Positions 1 to 6,009 are shown, counted from the first letter of the stretch. The stretch: 6,424 nt of DNA from Bacteroidales bacterium (GCA_004552395.1 SFOK01000105.1:1-6424), one strand, 5' to 3'. Program-made: numbers and translations. Notes: generated from the letters alone by a model not told the origin.

Positions 1-10
1 TTTTGACATG

Positions 11-47
11 ACAAAGCCCCGGCTTGTGAAAGTCAGGGCTTTGTTTT
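11..47 (+). terminator. Intrinsic terminator for a plus-strand gene left of the window
   Basis: ACAAAGCCC (11-19) pairs perfectly with GGGCTTTGT (36-44), leaving a 16-base loop, and the stem runs into TGTTTTATGTTTTA. This is a 9-bp stem plus T-rich tail reading rightward, so it probably ends a plus-strand transcript whose gene lies before the window. It faces the minus-strand terminator at 68-99, which makes a convergent pair. Confidence 0.7.
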
Positions 48-99
48 ATGTTTTACAGCATGTTATGAAAAGAGGCTGCGCCTATTTTGACACAGCCTC
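39..99. repeat. 61-bp dispersed terminator repeat, copy A
   Basis: Positions 39-99 match the reverse complement of 3578-3638 at 59 of 61 positions by eye; the two differences are at 58 and 61. The identity stops sharply at both ends. The unit holds a T-rich stretch (TTTGTTTTATGTTTT), a short linker and a GAGGCTG/CAGCCTC hairpin. It therefore supplies the T-tail for the hairpin on its left and, on the other strand, a complete terminator. It lies between convergent transcripts, as copy B does. Origin from the end of an insertion sequence or a MITE is possible but not shown. Confidence 0.85.
68..99 (-). terminator. Intrinsic terminator downstream of metK
   Basis: Read on the minus strand this is GAGGCTGTGTC, loop AAAATA, GGCGCAGCCTC, then TTTT. 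The 11-bp stem includes two G-U wobbles. On the plus strand the same two pairs become C-A mismatches, so the hairpin works best leftward, in the direction of metK, whose stop codon is about 157 bases upstream. Confidence 0.75.
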
Positions 100-114
100 G
101 CCAGTAAATTAGGT

Positions 115-226
115 CCTTAAAGCCCTTAAAGCCGTTAGTGACTTAAAGACTTTAAAGACCTTATTTCCCTCAGGGTACTTAAATAGCTTGTTTTATCGGC
201 AGCCGTTAAAGACCTTAAAGACCTTA
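115..226. repeat. TTAAAG repeats with a 9-bp period downstream of metK
   Basis: TTAAAG recurs at 117, 126, 143, 152, 206 and 215, with degenerate steps at 135 (TTAGTG), 161 and 224 (TTA). Spacing within each cluster is 8-9 bp, giving units like CCTTAAAGA. Two clusters (about 115-163 and 205-226) flank an unrelated 40-base stretch. The repeats lie between the metK stop and its terminator, so they would be in the metK 3' untranslated region. No protein frame or protein site is evident; the function is unknown. Confidence 0.65.
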
Positions 227-255
227 TCCGATCTCAAGTGCGACCTTCCCCGATC

Positions 256-1581
256 TCACTTGAGCCCGAAGATCCGCTTCAGGTTCTCGACCTCGTCGGT
301 CTCCTCCCACGGGAACAGTCTCACCGTCATCTCCTTGTCGCCCGCATCGGCGTAGCGCGAACGGAAATGCTTAGTCACTGTGCGCGGTTCGCGTCCCATA
401 TGTCCGTAAGCCGCTGTCTCAAGATAGATAGGCTTCTTCAGGTCGAAACGCTCTATGATTGCGGCCGGACGCAAATCGAAATGCTTGGACACGATAGCAG
501 CTATCTCCCCGTCCGACTCCTTCACGTGCGAACGCCCGTAAGTGTTCACAAACACACTCACCGGCTCAGCCGTGCCTATTGCGTAGGCTATCTGCACAAG
601 AGCCTCGTCGGCCACCCCGGCCTTCACCAGATTCTTGGCGATATGGCGTGCCGCATATGCCGCCGAGCGGTCAACCTTCGACGGGTCTTTGCCCGAGAAT
701 GCGCCGCCGCCGTGAGCGCCGCGGCCGCCGTAGGTGTCCACAATTATCTTGCGGCCCGTCAGACCGGTGTCTCCGTGAGGACCGCCGATCACAAACTTGC
801 CGGTCGGGTTCACGAGCAGCTTGTAATCTGTCGAGAACAGCTTCCGGATCTTATCGGGCAGCTTGGCTACGACGCGAGGTATCAGCACCTCCTTCACATC
901 CTTGCGTATCACCGACAGCATATCCTCGTCGGCTTTCAGTTGCGCCTCCGCAGTCTCGGCCACCGGCGCTATGAACTCGTCGTGCTGCGTGGAGACCACT
1001 ATCGTGTCGATGCGGAGCGGATCGCCCGCGTCGGAATATTCTATCGTGACCTGGCTCTTGGAGTCCGGACGCAGATACGTCACCTCCTTGCCCTTGCGGC
1101 TGTAGGTCATCTGCTTCCCTTCGCGGCGTATGGCGGCAAGCTCCTCCACAAGCCGGTGCGACAGCTCCAGCGTCAGCGGCATCGCATTCTCCGTCTCGTT
1201 GCAGGCATAACCGAACATCATGCCCTGGTCGCCGGCACCCTGCTCCTCGCCGTCCTTGCGGTCCACGCCGCGGTTTATGTCGGCGCTCTGTTCATGAATA
1301 GCGCTCAGCACACCGCACGAATCCGAGTCGAAACGGTACGCCCCGCGGTTATATCCTATCCGGTTTATCACGGTTCTAACCTCGTCCTGAAGATCAATGT
1401 AAGCGTCGCTCTTCACCTCGCCGGCCACTATCACCTGGCCGGTGGTGCAGAGTGTCTCCACAGCCACTTTCGACTCCGGGTCGTAAGCAAGCAGATAGTC
1501 GAGAATTGCGTCGCTGATCTGGTCCGATACTTTGTCGGGGTGTCCTTCGCCCACCGACTCCGATGTAAATAAATAGCTCAT
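256..1581 (-). CDS. metK: S-adenosylmethionine synthetase (methionine adenosyltransferase)
   Basis: This cytoplasmic enzyme makes S-adenosylmethionine from methionine and ATP, releasing phosphate and pyrophosphate, and so supplies methylation, polyamine and radical-SAM chemistry. The 441-residue product shows the family landmarks in order: GEGHPDK at 11-17 (ATP/metal region), the signature GAGDQGMMFGYA at 115-126 with the metal-binding aspartate, GGPHGDTGLTGRK at 266-278, and the glycine-rich loop GGGAFSGKD at 291-299. It is longer than the roughly 384-residue E. coli enzyme. The extra residues lie mostly around 200-250, as I recall for Bacteroidetes homologues. The start ATG is immediately followed by the conserved SYLFTSESVGEGHPDK, so it is secure. 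There is only a weak purine stretch (AAGAG) before it. No promoter box is visible between the start and the structured RNA ending near 1643, so metK may be transcribed through that element. The frame is intact. Confidence 0.98.
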   Translation of the reverse strand: MSYLFTSESVGEGHPDKVSDQISDAILDYLLAYDPESKVAVETLCTTGQVIVAGEVKSDAYIDLQDEVRTVINRIGYNRGAYRFDSDSCGVLSAIHEQSADINRGVDRKDGEEQGAGDQGMMFGYACNETENAMPLTLELSHRLVEELAAIRREGKQMTYSRKGKEVTYLRPDSKSQVTIEYSDAGDPLRIDTIVVSTQHDEFIAPVAETAEAQLKADEDMLSVIRKDVKEVLIPRVVAKLPDKIRKLFSTDYKLLVNPTGKFVIGGPHGDTGLTGRKIIVDTYGGRGAHGGGAFSGKDPSKVDRSAAYAARHIAKNLVKAGVADEALVQIAYAIGTAEPVSVFVNTYGRSHVKESDGEIAAIVSKHFDLRPAAIIERFDLKKPIYLETAAYGHMGREPRTVTKHFRSRYADAGDKEMTVRLFPWEETDEVENLKRIFGLK

Positions 1582-1642
1582 AATTTTTCTCTTGTCGTTT
1601 TGTTTCTTATTGCTTCAGCGGACCTAAGGCAGTATGGTGTGC

Positions 1643-1813
1643 GCCAGAGCGTGGCCACAAAAAAATCAGGCTCGGGCTGCACTCGCTCGTGTGCATGCTC
1701 AAGCCGTGGCCTCTGCCGACCGCCCGGTATATCTCCCCCCCGGCGGCGACGCAGGATGCAGTTTTAGCATTTTTTCGAGTGGTTGCAAGCAGCCAAATTT
1801 GTCCACTATCGGC
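1643..1813 (-). ncRNA. Rod-shaped structured RNA upstream of metK: 6S-like small RNA or metK leader
   Basis: Read on the minus strand, the two halves pair along their whole length. The helices are 1813-1811 with 1645-1643, GTGG 1806-1803 with CCAC 1654-1651, ACAAA 1802-1798 with TTTGT 1661-1657, GGCTG 1794-1790 with CAGCC 1679-1675, CACTCG 1781-1776 with CGAGTG 1685-1680, ATGCT 1770-1766 with AGCAT 1699-1695, CTGC 1754-1751 with GCAG 1716-1713, and GCCGCC 1747-1742 with GGCGGT 1724-1719. A large internal loop (1765-1756 opposite 1709-1700) sits in the middle. A rod of about 170 nt with a central bubble is the 6S RNA architecture. A Bacteroidetes-type promoter lies just upstream. I infer a 6S-like RNA, perhaps the Rfam class Bacteroidales-1. 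The alternative is a cis-acting metK leader, because a competing terminator hairpin (1705-1669, then seven T) lies inside. The family could not be confirmed by search. Confidence 0.55.
1669..1705 (-). terminator. Internal terminator-like hairpin in the pre-metK RNA
   Basis: On the minus strand GGCTTGAGC (1705-1697) pairs with GCCCGAGCC (1677-1669), with one A-C mismatch and one G-U. Inside it TGCAC (1695-1691) pairs with GTGCA (1682-1678). TGA and seven T follow (down to 1659). It has the shape of an intrinsic terminator about 80 bases before the metK start. Its right half also pairs with 1794-1790 and 1781-1776 in the rod fold, so the two structures exclude each other. It may be a real 3' end, an attenuator, or incidental. 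Confidence 0.45.
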
Positions 1814-1815
1814 CG

Positions 1816-1846
1816 CGAAATTACTCTTTTTTTTTATTACTGCAAA
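1816..1846 (-). promoter_or_regulatory. Bacteroidetes-type promoter for the structured RNA and probably metK
   Basis: On the minus strand TTTG (1846-1843) is followed after exactly 19 bases by TAATTTCG (1823-1816). The consensus for the phylum's primary sigma factor is TTTG, 19-21 bases, TAnnTTTG, so only one base of the -7 box differs. The spacer contains an A-tract. Transcription would start near 1813-1808, at the 5' end of the rod-shaped RNA. No second box is seen closer to metK. Confidence 0.6.
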
Positions 1847-1885
1847 ATTTTCGGACCCTTTTAACATTCTCTAAACTTTTTGAAC

Positions 1886-1893
1886 TAATTTTG
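1886..1893 (+). promoter_or_regulatory. Possible -7 box for nudC
   Basis: TAATTTTG followed by C matches the Bacteroidetes -7 consensus TAnnTTTG exactly. The nearest upstream T-run (1859-1862) is about 23 bases away, longer than usual, and there is no clear TTTG at the right place. If it is used, the nudC transcript would begin near 1900 and carry the long palindrome in a leader of about 215 nt. Confidence 0.35.
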
Positions 1894-1924
1894 CCGTGCC
1901 AATACCACCCCTGTCTTTGAATAA

Positions 1925-2078
1925 GTAAGTCGAAGAAATTAGCTTATAGAAATTTTGATTGAATTTTGAGATGTTTTTTTGATTGAGTGAAGGAGCTTAG
2001 CGTGTTCTAAGCAACTGAACGAAAGCGAAAAAAGCACTCAAAAGGCTTCAAAATTTCATAAGTAGTTTTTTGACTTAC
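1925..2078. repeat. Long imperfect palindrome between metK and nudC
   Basis: The segment reads nearly the same on both strands. GTAAGTC (1925-1931) opens it and GACTTAC (2072-2078) closes it. CTTATAGAAATTTTGA in the left arm matches the complement of TCAAAATTTCATAAG in the right arm with one bulged base. TTTTGAG on the left matches CTCAAAA on the right. The T-run near 1974-1980 matches the A-run near 2028-2033, and GCTTAG (1995-2000) pairs with CTAAGC (2007-2012) around a 6-base loop. AT-rich composition contrasts with the flanking genes. It has no reading frame worth calling. It could be a decayed MITE-like element or a structured 5' leader of nudC. Confidence 0.7.
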
Positions 2079-2116
2079 GTTTAAAGTTGATATAAACTAA
2101 TTTCTGAGAGTTACTT

Positions 2117-2878
2117 ATGTTCGACCTTATTTACGGCCCCGGCGCCCGAACTGTCCTGCTCCGACGCCGCGTTGCCGACGATCTCGACTCGCTCCCTCTC
2201 GCCCCCGACGCCGCGTTGCCCCCCGCCGCTTTCCTCTTCGAATCTTCCGGACTCACCTTCAGGGTACGCTCTGCCGGCGATGACGCCCCCCTCAGGGACT
2301 GCTACAGCATATCTGTACGCGAGGCTTTCTCCCGCCTCCCGGAGCACCTCTACCGAGCAGTCGTGAAAGGCTCGGAACTCCTTCAGCTCGATGCGGCACA
2401 CAGATTCTGCGGCTTCTGCGGTGCCCCGGCCGTGCGTCGCGGACCGCTCATGAGGGTCTGCTCCCGATGCGGCAAAGAGCTCTTCCCGCAGGTATCCCCG
2501 TGCGTGATCGTGCTCGTGAAGCGCGGCGACGACGAGGCTCTCCTCGTCCACGCCCGCAATTTCCGCACCCGCTCGTTCGGTCTCGTGGCCGGATATGTCG
2601 AGACGGGCGAGACGCTCGAGGAGTGCGTTGCTCGCGAGATTCAGGAAGAGACATCGCTCCGGGTGCGAAATATCAGATATATAGGCAGCCAGCCCTGGCC
2701 CAATCCGGGCAACCTCATGGTCGGCTTCACGGCCGAATATGCCGGCGGCGAACTCCGCTTTGCCGACGGCGAACTCACCGAAGGCGGCTTCTTCTCGCGC
2801 CATAATCTCCCCTCGCTCCCCACAGGCTCAAGCATCGCACGAAAGATGGTCAACCTCTGGCTCGAACGCAAAATCTGA
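2117..2878 (+). CDS. nudC: NADH pyrophosphatase / NAD-cap RNA hydrolase, Nudix family (NudC-like)
   Basis: This cytoplasmic Nudix enzyme splits NAD(H) into NMN(H) and AMP, and in characterised homologues removes NAD caps from RNA 5' ends. The 253-residue product is close to the 257 of E. coli NudC. It has the expected order: a variable N-terminal domain (1-95), a zinc ribbon with Cys98, Cys101, Cys115 and Cys118, then the Nudix domain. The Nudix box is at 159-181 with Gly159, Glu165, Arg173, Glu174, Glu177 and Glu178. SQPWP at 191-195, the signature that separates NudC from other Nudix proteins, follows. Two positions depart from the textbook pattern: the box ends EETSL, with Ser180 for the usual Gly, and SQPWP is followed by NPGNLM rather than FPxSLM. 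A weak GAGAG lies 5-9 bases before the ATG. The upstream region holds the palindrome; a damaged membrane-protein gene follows after 36 bases on the same strand. Confidence 0.92.
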   Translation: MFDLIYGPGARTVLLRRRVADDLDSLPLAPDAALPPAAFLFESSGLTFRVRSAGDDAPLRDCYSISVREAFSRLPEHLYRAVVKGSELLQLDAAHRFCGFCGAPAVRRGPLMRVCSRCGKELFPQVSPCVIVLVKRGDDEALLVHARNFRTRSFGLVAGYVETGETLEECVAREIQEETSLRVRNIRYIGSQPWPNPGNLMVGFTAEYAGGELRFADGELTEGGFFSRHNLPSLPTGSSIARKMVNLWLERKI

Positions 2879-2914
2879 CGCCGCTTCTTCTCCAATCATA
2901 ACCCTGATGTCACT

Positions 2915-3624
2915 ATGCAATCCCTCAGTCCGAAAATATCCTCATACCCGGCGGCAAGGAGCTTTATGGTCCTCGCCGCTGTATTCCTGTTTTACTCCCT
3001 GATGATTGTCTGGGGCCGATCATGATCGACGACTGGGTCTTCCTCAGTCGCTTCGAACAAGCCGGCGGAAACATGTTCAGCCTCGCTGCAATCAACGGCG
3101 CTGTCGACAATCTCCGCATCTCCAACCTCGTGGAGCCTTACGTTCTTGTCTCCTCTCCCTGGAAAGAGATTTTCCCCTGGGTCAACGGCCTCGCTGTCGC
3201 TTACCTCGTTTGGGCTGCCGGCTATTTCATAAGCGGACGGCGCATACCGCAGGCTCACCTCCTCTGCTTCATCTGGCTCGGTGTAACGCTCTTCATCCCC
3301 TGGCGTAATTTTCTCTTTGTCCGCGACTACGCCCTCAATTACCCCTGTTCCGCCGCCCTCGCTTTAGTATTCGTGCTCTGTATGTTCCGTTGGCGCAGAA
3401 AACTCTCGGAGCAGGGCTTTCAGTCCTCTATCCGTGGCATAGCCGCGCTCGTCGGCCTCTGCATCTTTGCCGTCCTTTTCGGCGGCTGGCACGAGGCTCC
3501 GGCCCTTGCATCGCTCACCGGCTTCTTTGTTCTTCTTAATCTCGGTCGACGACAGCTCTCTCCCTCGTTGATTCAGAGAGGCTGTGTCAAAATAGGCGCA
3601 GCCTCTTTTCATAACCTGTTGTAA
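2915..3624 (+). pseudogene. Frameshifted and 3'-truncated multi-pass membrane protein (GT-C / DUF6056-like)
   Basis: The first frame starts at ATG 2915 and encodes 36 residues ending in a hydrophobic segment (FMVLAAVFLFYSLMIVWG), then stops at 3023-3025. A second frame, open from ATG 3022, continues as MIDDWVFLSRF and on for 200 residues. One extra G in the G4 run at 3012-3015 would join them as ...VWGPIMIDDWVF..., about 236 residues. That gives a first membrane helix followed by an extracytoplasmic Asp-Asp, then about five more helices, DYALNYP and GGWHEAPAL. This pattern resembles GT-C-type, DUF6056-like membrane proteins, which are usually about 450-550 residues. The second half is therefore missing. 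The last 16 or so residues (from QRGCVKIG) are translated from the terminator repeat. It sits 36 bases after nudC. The family name is my inference; the damage itself is visible, though the missing G could be a sequencing error. Confidence 0.55.
3578..3609 (+). terminator. Intrinsic terminator ending the nudC-side transcript
   Basis: GAGGCTGTGTC (3578-3588), loop AAAATA, GGCGCAGCCTC (3595-3605), then TTTT. The 11-bp stem has two G-U wobbles on this strand, which become C-A mismatches on the other, so it favours rightward termination. It lies inside the frame of the truncated membrane protein. Confidence 0.75.
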
Positions 3625-3638
3625 AACATAAAACAAAG
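3578..3638. repeat. 61-bp dispersed terminator repeat, copy B (inverted relative to copy A)
   Basis: This is the inverted partner of 39-99, with 59 of 61 bases identical. It encodes the rightward terminator at its left end and the T-rich tail (on the minus strand CTTTGTTTTATGTTTT) for the adjacent hairpin at 3638-3674. The same arrangement exists at copy A, but there the neighbouring hairpin is a different one (ACAAAGCCC). Confidence 0.85.
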
Positions 3639-3674
3639 AGGCTGCGCCGTAAACCTTAATTACGACACAGCCTC
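3623..3674 (-). terminator. Intrinsic terminator downstream of the GH20 gene
   Basis: On the minus strand a 15-base arm (3674-3660, GAGGCTGTGTCGTAA) pairs with TTACGGCGCAGCCTC (3652-3638) around a 7-base loop, with two G-U wobbles. CTTTGTTTTATGTTTT follows. It lies about 58 bases after the GH20 stop codon and faces the terminator at 3578-3609. Confidence 0.8.
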
Positions 3675-3731
3675 CTAAGCGGGGAAGGCTCTCGCGCTCA
3701 GCCGTCAAACCAAGCCTCTCGCGCTCCGCTC

Positions 3732-5966
3732 TCAGAGCGTGGCGCGCGCTGTTTTGGAGCGTTTGTCGCGGTGGAACACTGCCGCTTTCACCATCCGGCA
3801 ATCGGCCGGGAGAGCAATCGGCTCCCCATCGTAAAGGGCTGATGTCGCGGTCGGCTCTGTGCCGTCCAAGGTATAGCGGATACGGAACGCTCCGTCGCCC
3901 CCCAGCGGATATGTGGTATTGAAATCCACTGTGCGCACAGCTCCGTCAGTTCCCGCTTCAGAAATCCTGATACCGGGCAGACGCAGACGGTAGCTGTATC
4001 CTCCCTCGTCCCAGAGCGGTATCTCTGTCGCGGCTATCTGCTGCAGGAAACGGCCGTCGCTGTAAGTGACCCTGTCGCCGTTCCATGCCCGTTCGGCCAG
4101 ACCGGTCATCTTCGGCAGCAGGAAATCCTCCAGGTTCTCGCGCCCGCGGATCGTCTCCGCGAAAAGCTGACCCGACAGGCCCAGTATCCTCCCCTTGTCG
4201 CCGGGACGCGTCTCCACAAGATCCTTCGGATAGCCGTGGAGTGTCCGCAGCTCGTCAACCGGTGTGCCGCCCCAGTTCAGGCCGCGCTCCTGCGGGTCGT
4301 AAAGCGGCATCTGATCCAGATAGAAATAATCCACATTGCTGATTACCACCGGATAACCGCCCTCCAGGGCGTGGCGTGTCGCCGAGTCGTCGGCCTGCGA
4401 CGAATAATGCCAGCAGTTGGTCATATACACATTCGGAGCCACTTCCGCCTCATAATCGGCGCCATGGCCTATCGCTATCTCCTGCCATCCGGCTATCGGC
4501 ACTCCTAAGCGCTGCATCTCCTTGTTGATGCGGCGCACGAACCAGGCGTGAACATCCCCCTGATCCTTAAGTCCCTGCTCGGCCATCAGTCGGCGCACAG
4601 CCGCGCTGCCGTCCCACGCTCCGGCTGCCACCTCGTCGCCGCCGATATGTATTGCCTCGAGCGGAACACCGGCCTCGTCATACATATTCTTGAGCTCCCC
4701 GTAGACCTTCCCTAAGAAACGGTATGTGCTCTCTAAGGCGGGGTTCAGAGCGTTGTCGTGGAACTCCTGCGCCGACGTGTAGACACTCGTATCGCCCGGC
4801 TCCACAAGCCTGTAGCTGTCGTCGCCCGTAGCCCGGAAGCGCTTCTCCATAGCCACACGGGCCGCACGCGCATGCCCCGGCGACTCTATCTCGGGTATCA
4901 CGGATATACCCCGGCTGCGGGCATAGCGCAGCAGATCCTTGAACTGTTCGCGCGTATAGTATCCGTTGGCCGTATTGTCCGATTCCGGCGAACCGTCGCC
5001 GGTGTATATCTGTAGCAGACGGTCCGACTCGTCGGTCGTGTAGCCGCGCCGCGAAGCAACCTCGGTCAGCTCGGGCAGACCGGCTATCTCCACTCGCCAC
5101 GCCTCGTCGTCGGCGATATGGAAATGCAGTTTGTTGAAACCGTAGGCCGCAAGCAGGTCGATAACCCGGCGTATCTCCTCAGGCTTCTGGAAATTGCGCG
5201 CCACATCGATCATCACGCCGCGATAACTGTAGGTCGGCTCATCCTCGATCGTCGCGTCCGCCACACGCTTGCCGCCGCTGCGCGCCGCCAAAGCCGCATA
5301 ACGCTCCATCGCTAAGGTCTTACCCTCGGCCGACGACTCCACAGTCGCCTTACCCTTCCTGATCCGGATTCGGTACGCTTCTCCCTTCAGCTTCTTGTTC
5401 TGCTTCCACGAAGCCTTCTCCGGAAGTATGCTCGTCCCCTTCTCCAAGGTCACCTTGCGGAACTGAGGGATCAGAGCGTAAGGATCGGCATCGGGTGTCA
5501 TCTCCGCCTTCATCCGGGCATTGTCAGCATAGATCTTACCCGCGTCAGCAGGCTCCACGAAAAACAGCGAATCAGCGATCCGGCGCTTCACTTCCACTTT
5601 CACCGGCTCACCCGCCGTATCCACCAGATGAAAACCCTCCGGTATCCAGCAGATAGTCGGGAAACGCCGCCACGGCAGCACAATATCCGCCTCAACGGTA
5701 CCTCCCTGCAGGAAACGCGGCGACTCCACCGCATAATAGCCCGGCAGAAGCTCCATAGCCGTATCGCCCGGAACCACAGCCTTGATCGGTGTGCCGAAAC
5801 GCGTGAACGCTACCCTTGTGAACGGCCGCTCACTGTGTATACGCAGTCGCTCCGTGTGCGACACCGAGTCCGTCCTGATCACCGACCATTCCACCACCGG
5901 CATATTATCATTAGCAGCACCCATTAGAGGCGCCAAGAGAAAAAGCAGAGAAAACCGTTTCATCAC
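3732..5966 (-). CDS. Secreted beta-N-acetylhexosaminidase, glycoside hydrolase family 20
   Basis: This enzyme removes terminal beta-linked GlcNAc or GalNAc from glycans such as host mucin chains, by the substrate-assisted mechanism of GH20. The 744-residue product starts with a signal peptide (about 1-18, MMKRFSLLFLLAPLMGAA) without a lipobox cysteine, so it is probably periplasmic or released. Residues 20-240 are beta-rich accessory domains. The catalytic barrel follows: YRGVMIDVARNF (248-259), HFHIADDEAWR (281-291), and HIGGDE with the catalytic pair Asp444-Glu445. Conserved tryptophans that may line the pocket are at 493, 519 and 565. GLSGQLFAETI (596-606) has Phe602 where many members have Trp. 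The tail (about 655-744) resembles the chitobiase C-terminal domain, with YTLDGTEPTATSALYDG at 698-714. Either of two adjacent Met codons could start it. It stands alone, with its own terminator and no SusC/SusD genes in view. Confidence 0.95.
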   Translation of the reverse strand: MMKRFSLLFLLAPLMGAANDNMPVVEWSVIRTDSVSHTERLRIHSERPFTRVAFTRFGTPIKAVVPGDTAMELLPGYYAVESPRFLQGGTVEADIVLPWRRFPTICWIPEGFHLVDTAGEPVKVEVKRRIADSLFFVEPADAGKIYADNARMKAEMTPDADPYALIPQFRKVTLEKGTSILPEKASWKQNKKLKGEAYRIRIRKGKATVESSAEGKTLAMERYAALAARSGGKRVADATIEDEPTYSYRGVMIDVARNFQKPEEIRRVIDLLAAYGFNKLHFHIADDEAWRVEIAGLPELTEVASRRGYTTDESDRLLQIYTGDGSPESDNTANGYYTREQFKDLLRYARSRGISVIPEIESPGHARAARVAMEKRFRATGDDSYRLVEPGDTSVYTSAQEFHDNALNPALESTYRFLGKVYGELKNMYDEAGVPLEAIHIGGDEVAAGAWDGSAAVRRLMAEQGLKDQGDVHAWFVRRINKEMQRLGVPIAGWQEIAIGHGADYEAEVAPNVYMTNCWHYSSQADDSATRHALEGGYPVVISNVDYFYLDQMPLYDPQERGLNWGGTPVDELRTLHGYPKDLVETRPGDKGRILGLSGQLFAETIRGRENLEDFLLPKMTGLAERAWNGDRVTYSDGRFLQQIAATEIPLWDEGGYSYRLRLPGIRISEAGTDGAVRTVDFNTTYPLGGDGAFRIRYTLDGTEPTATSALYDGEPIALPADCRMVKAAVFHRDKRSKTARATL

Positions 5967-6009
5967 ACCGAGTCTTATAAGTTGTAATAGATTTTATGTC
6001 AATCGAATA

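Noticed and set aside
233..264. 8-bp inverted repeat CTCAAGTG / CACTTGAG over the metK stop codon
   Set aside because: It has a 16-base loop and no T-tract, and one arm is fixed by the last metK codons; the real terminator candidate is at 68-99.
238..1572. A 444-codon open frame on the plus strand
   Set aside because: It is the antisense shadow of metK; its product has no recognisable domain, while the minus strand encodes a full-length MetK with every signature.
1607..1867. An 86-codon minus-strand frame between metK and the palindrome
   Set aside because: It spans the promoter boxes and the whole rod-shaped RNA; the base-pairing explains the sequence better than a protein, and no domain or start signal is seen.
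2069..2105. Promoter for nudC made of TTTG at 2069 and TAATTTCT at 2098
   Set aside because: The spacer is 25 bases, well outside 19-21, and the -7 box lacks the final TTTG.
1600..2116. A classical SAM-I or SAM-II riboswitch before metK, or tmRNA, SRP RNA or RNase P RNA in the gap
   Set aside because: None of the conserved cores of these RNAs that I could recall is present on either strand.
2111..2803. A 230-codon minus-strand frame opposite nudC
   Set aside because: It is an antisense shadow; the plus strand has the zinc ribbon, Nudix box and SQPWP motif in one frame.
3685..3729. Two similar 18-base blocks (CTCTCGCGCTC core) 27 bp apart after the GH20 stop
   Set aside because: Short, GC-rich and next to coding sequence; seen once, with no structure or function to support it.
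3364..3801. A 145-codon minus-strand frame crossing the terminators and the end of the GH20 gene
   Set aside because: It overlaps two strong hairpins and two better-supported genes, with low-complexity charged residues and no domain.
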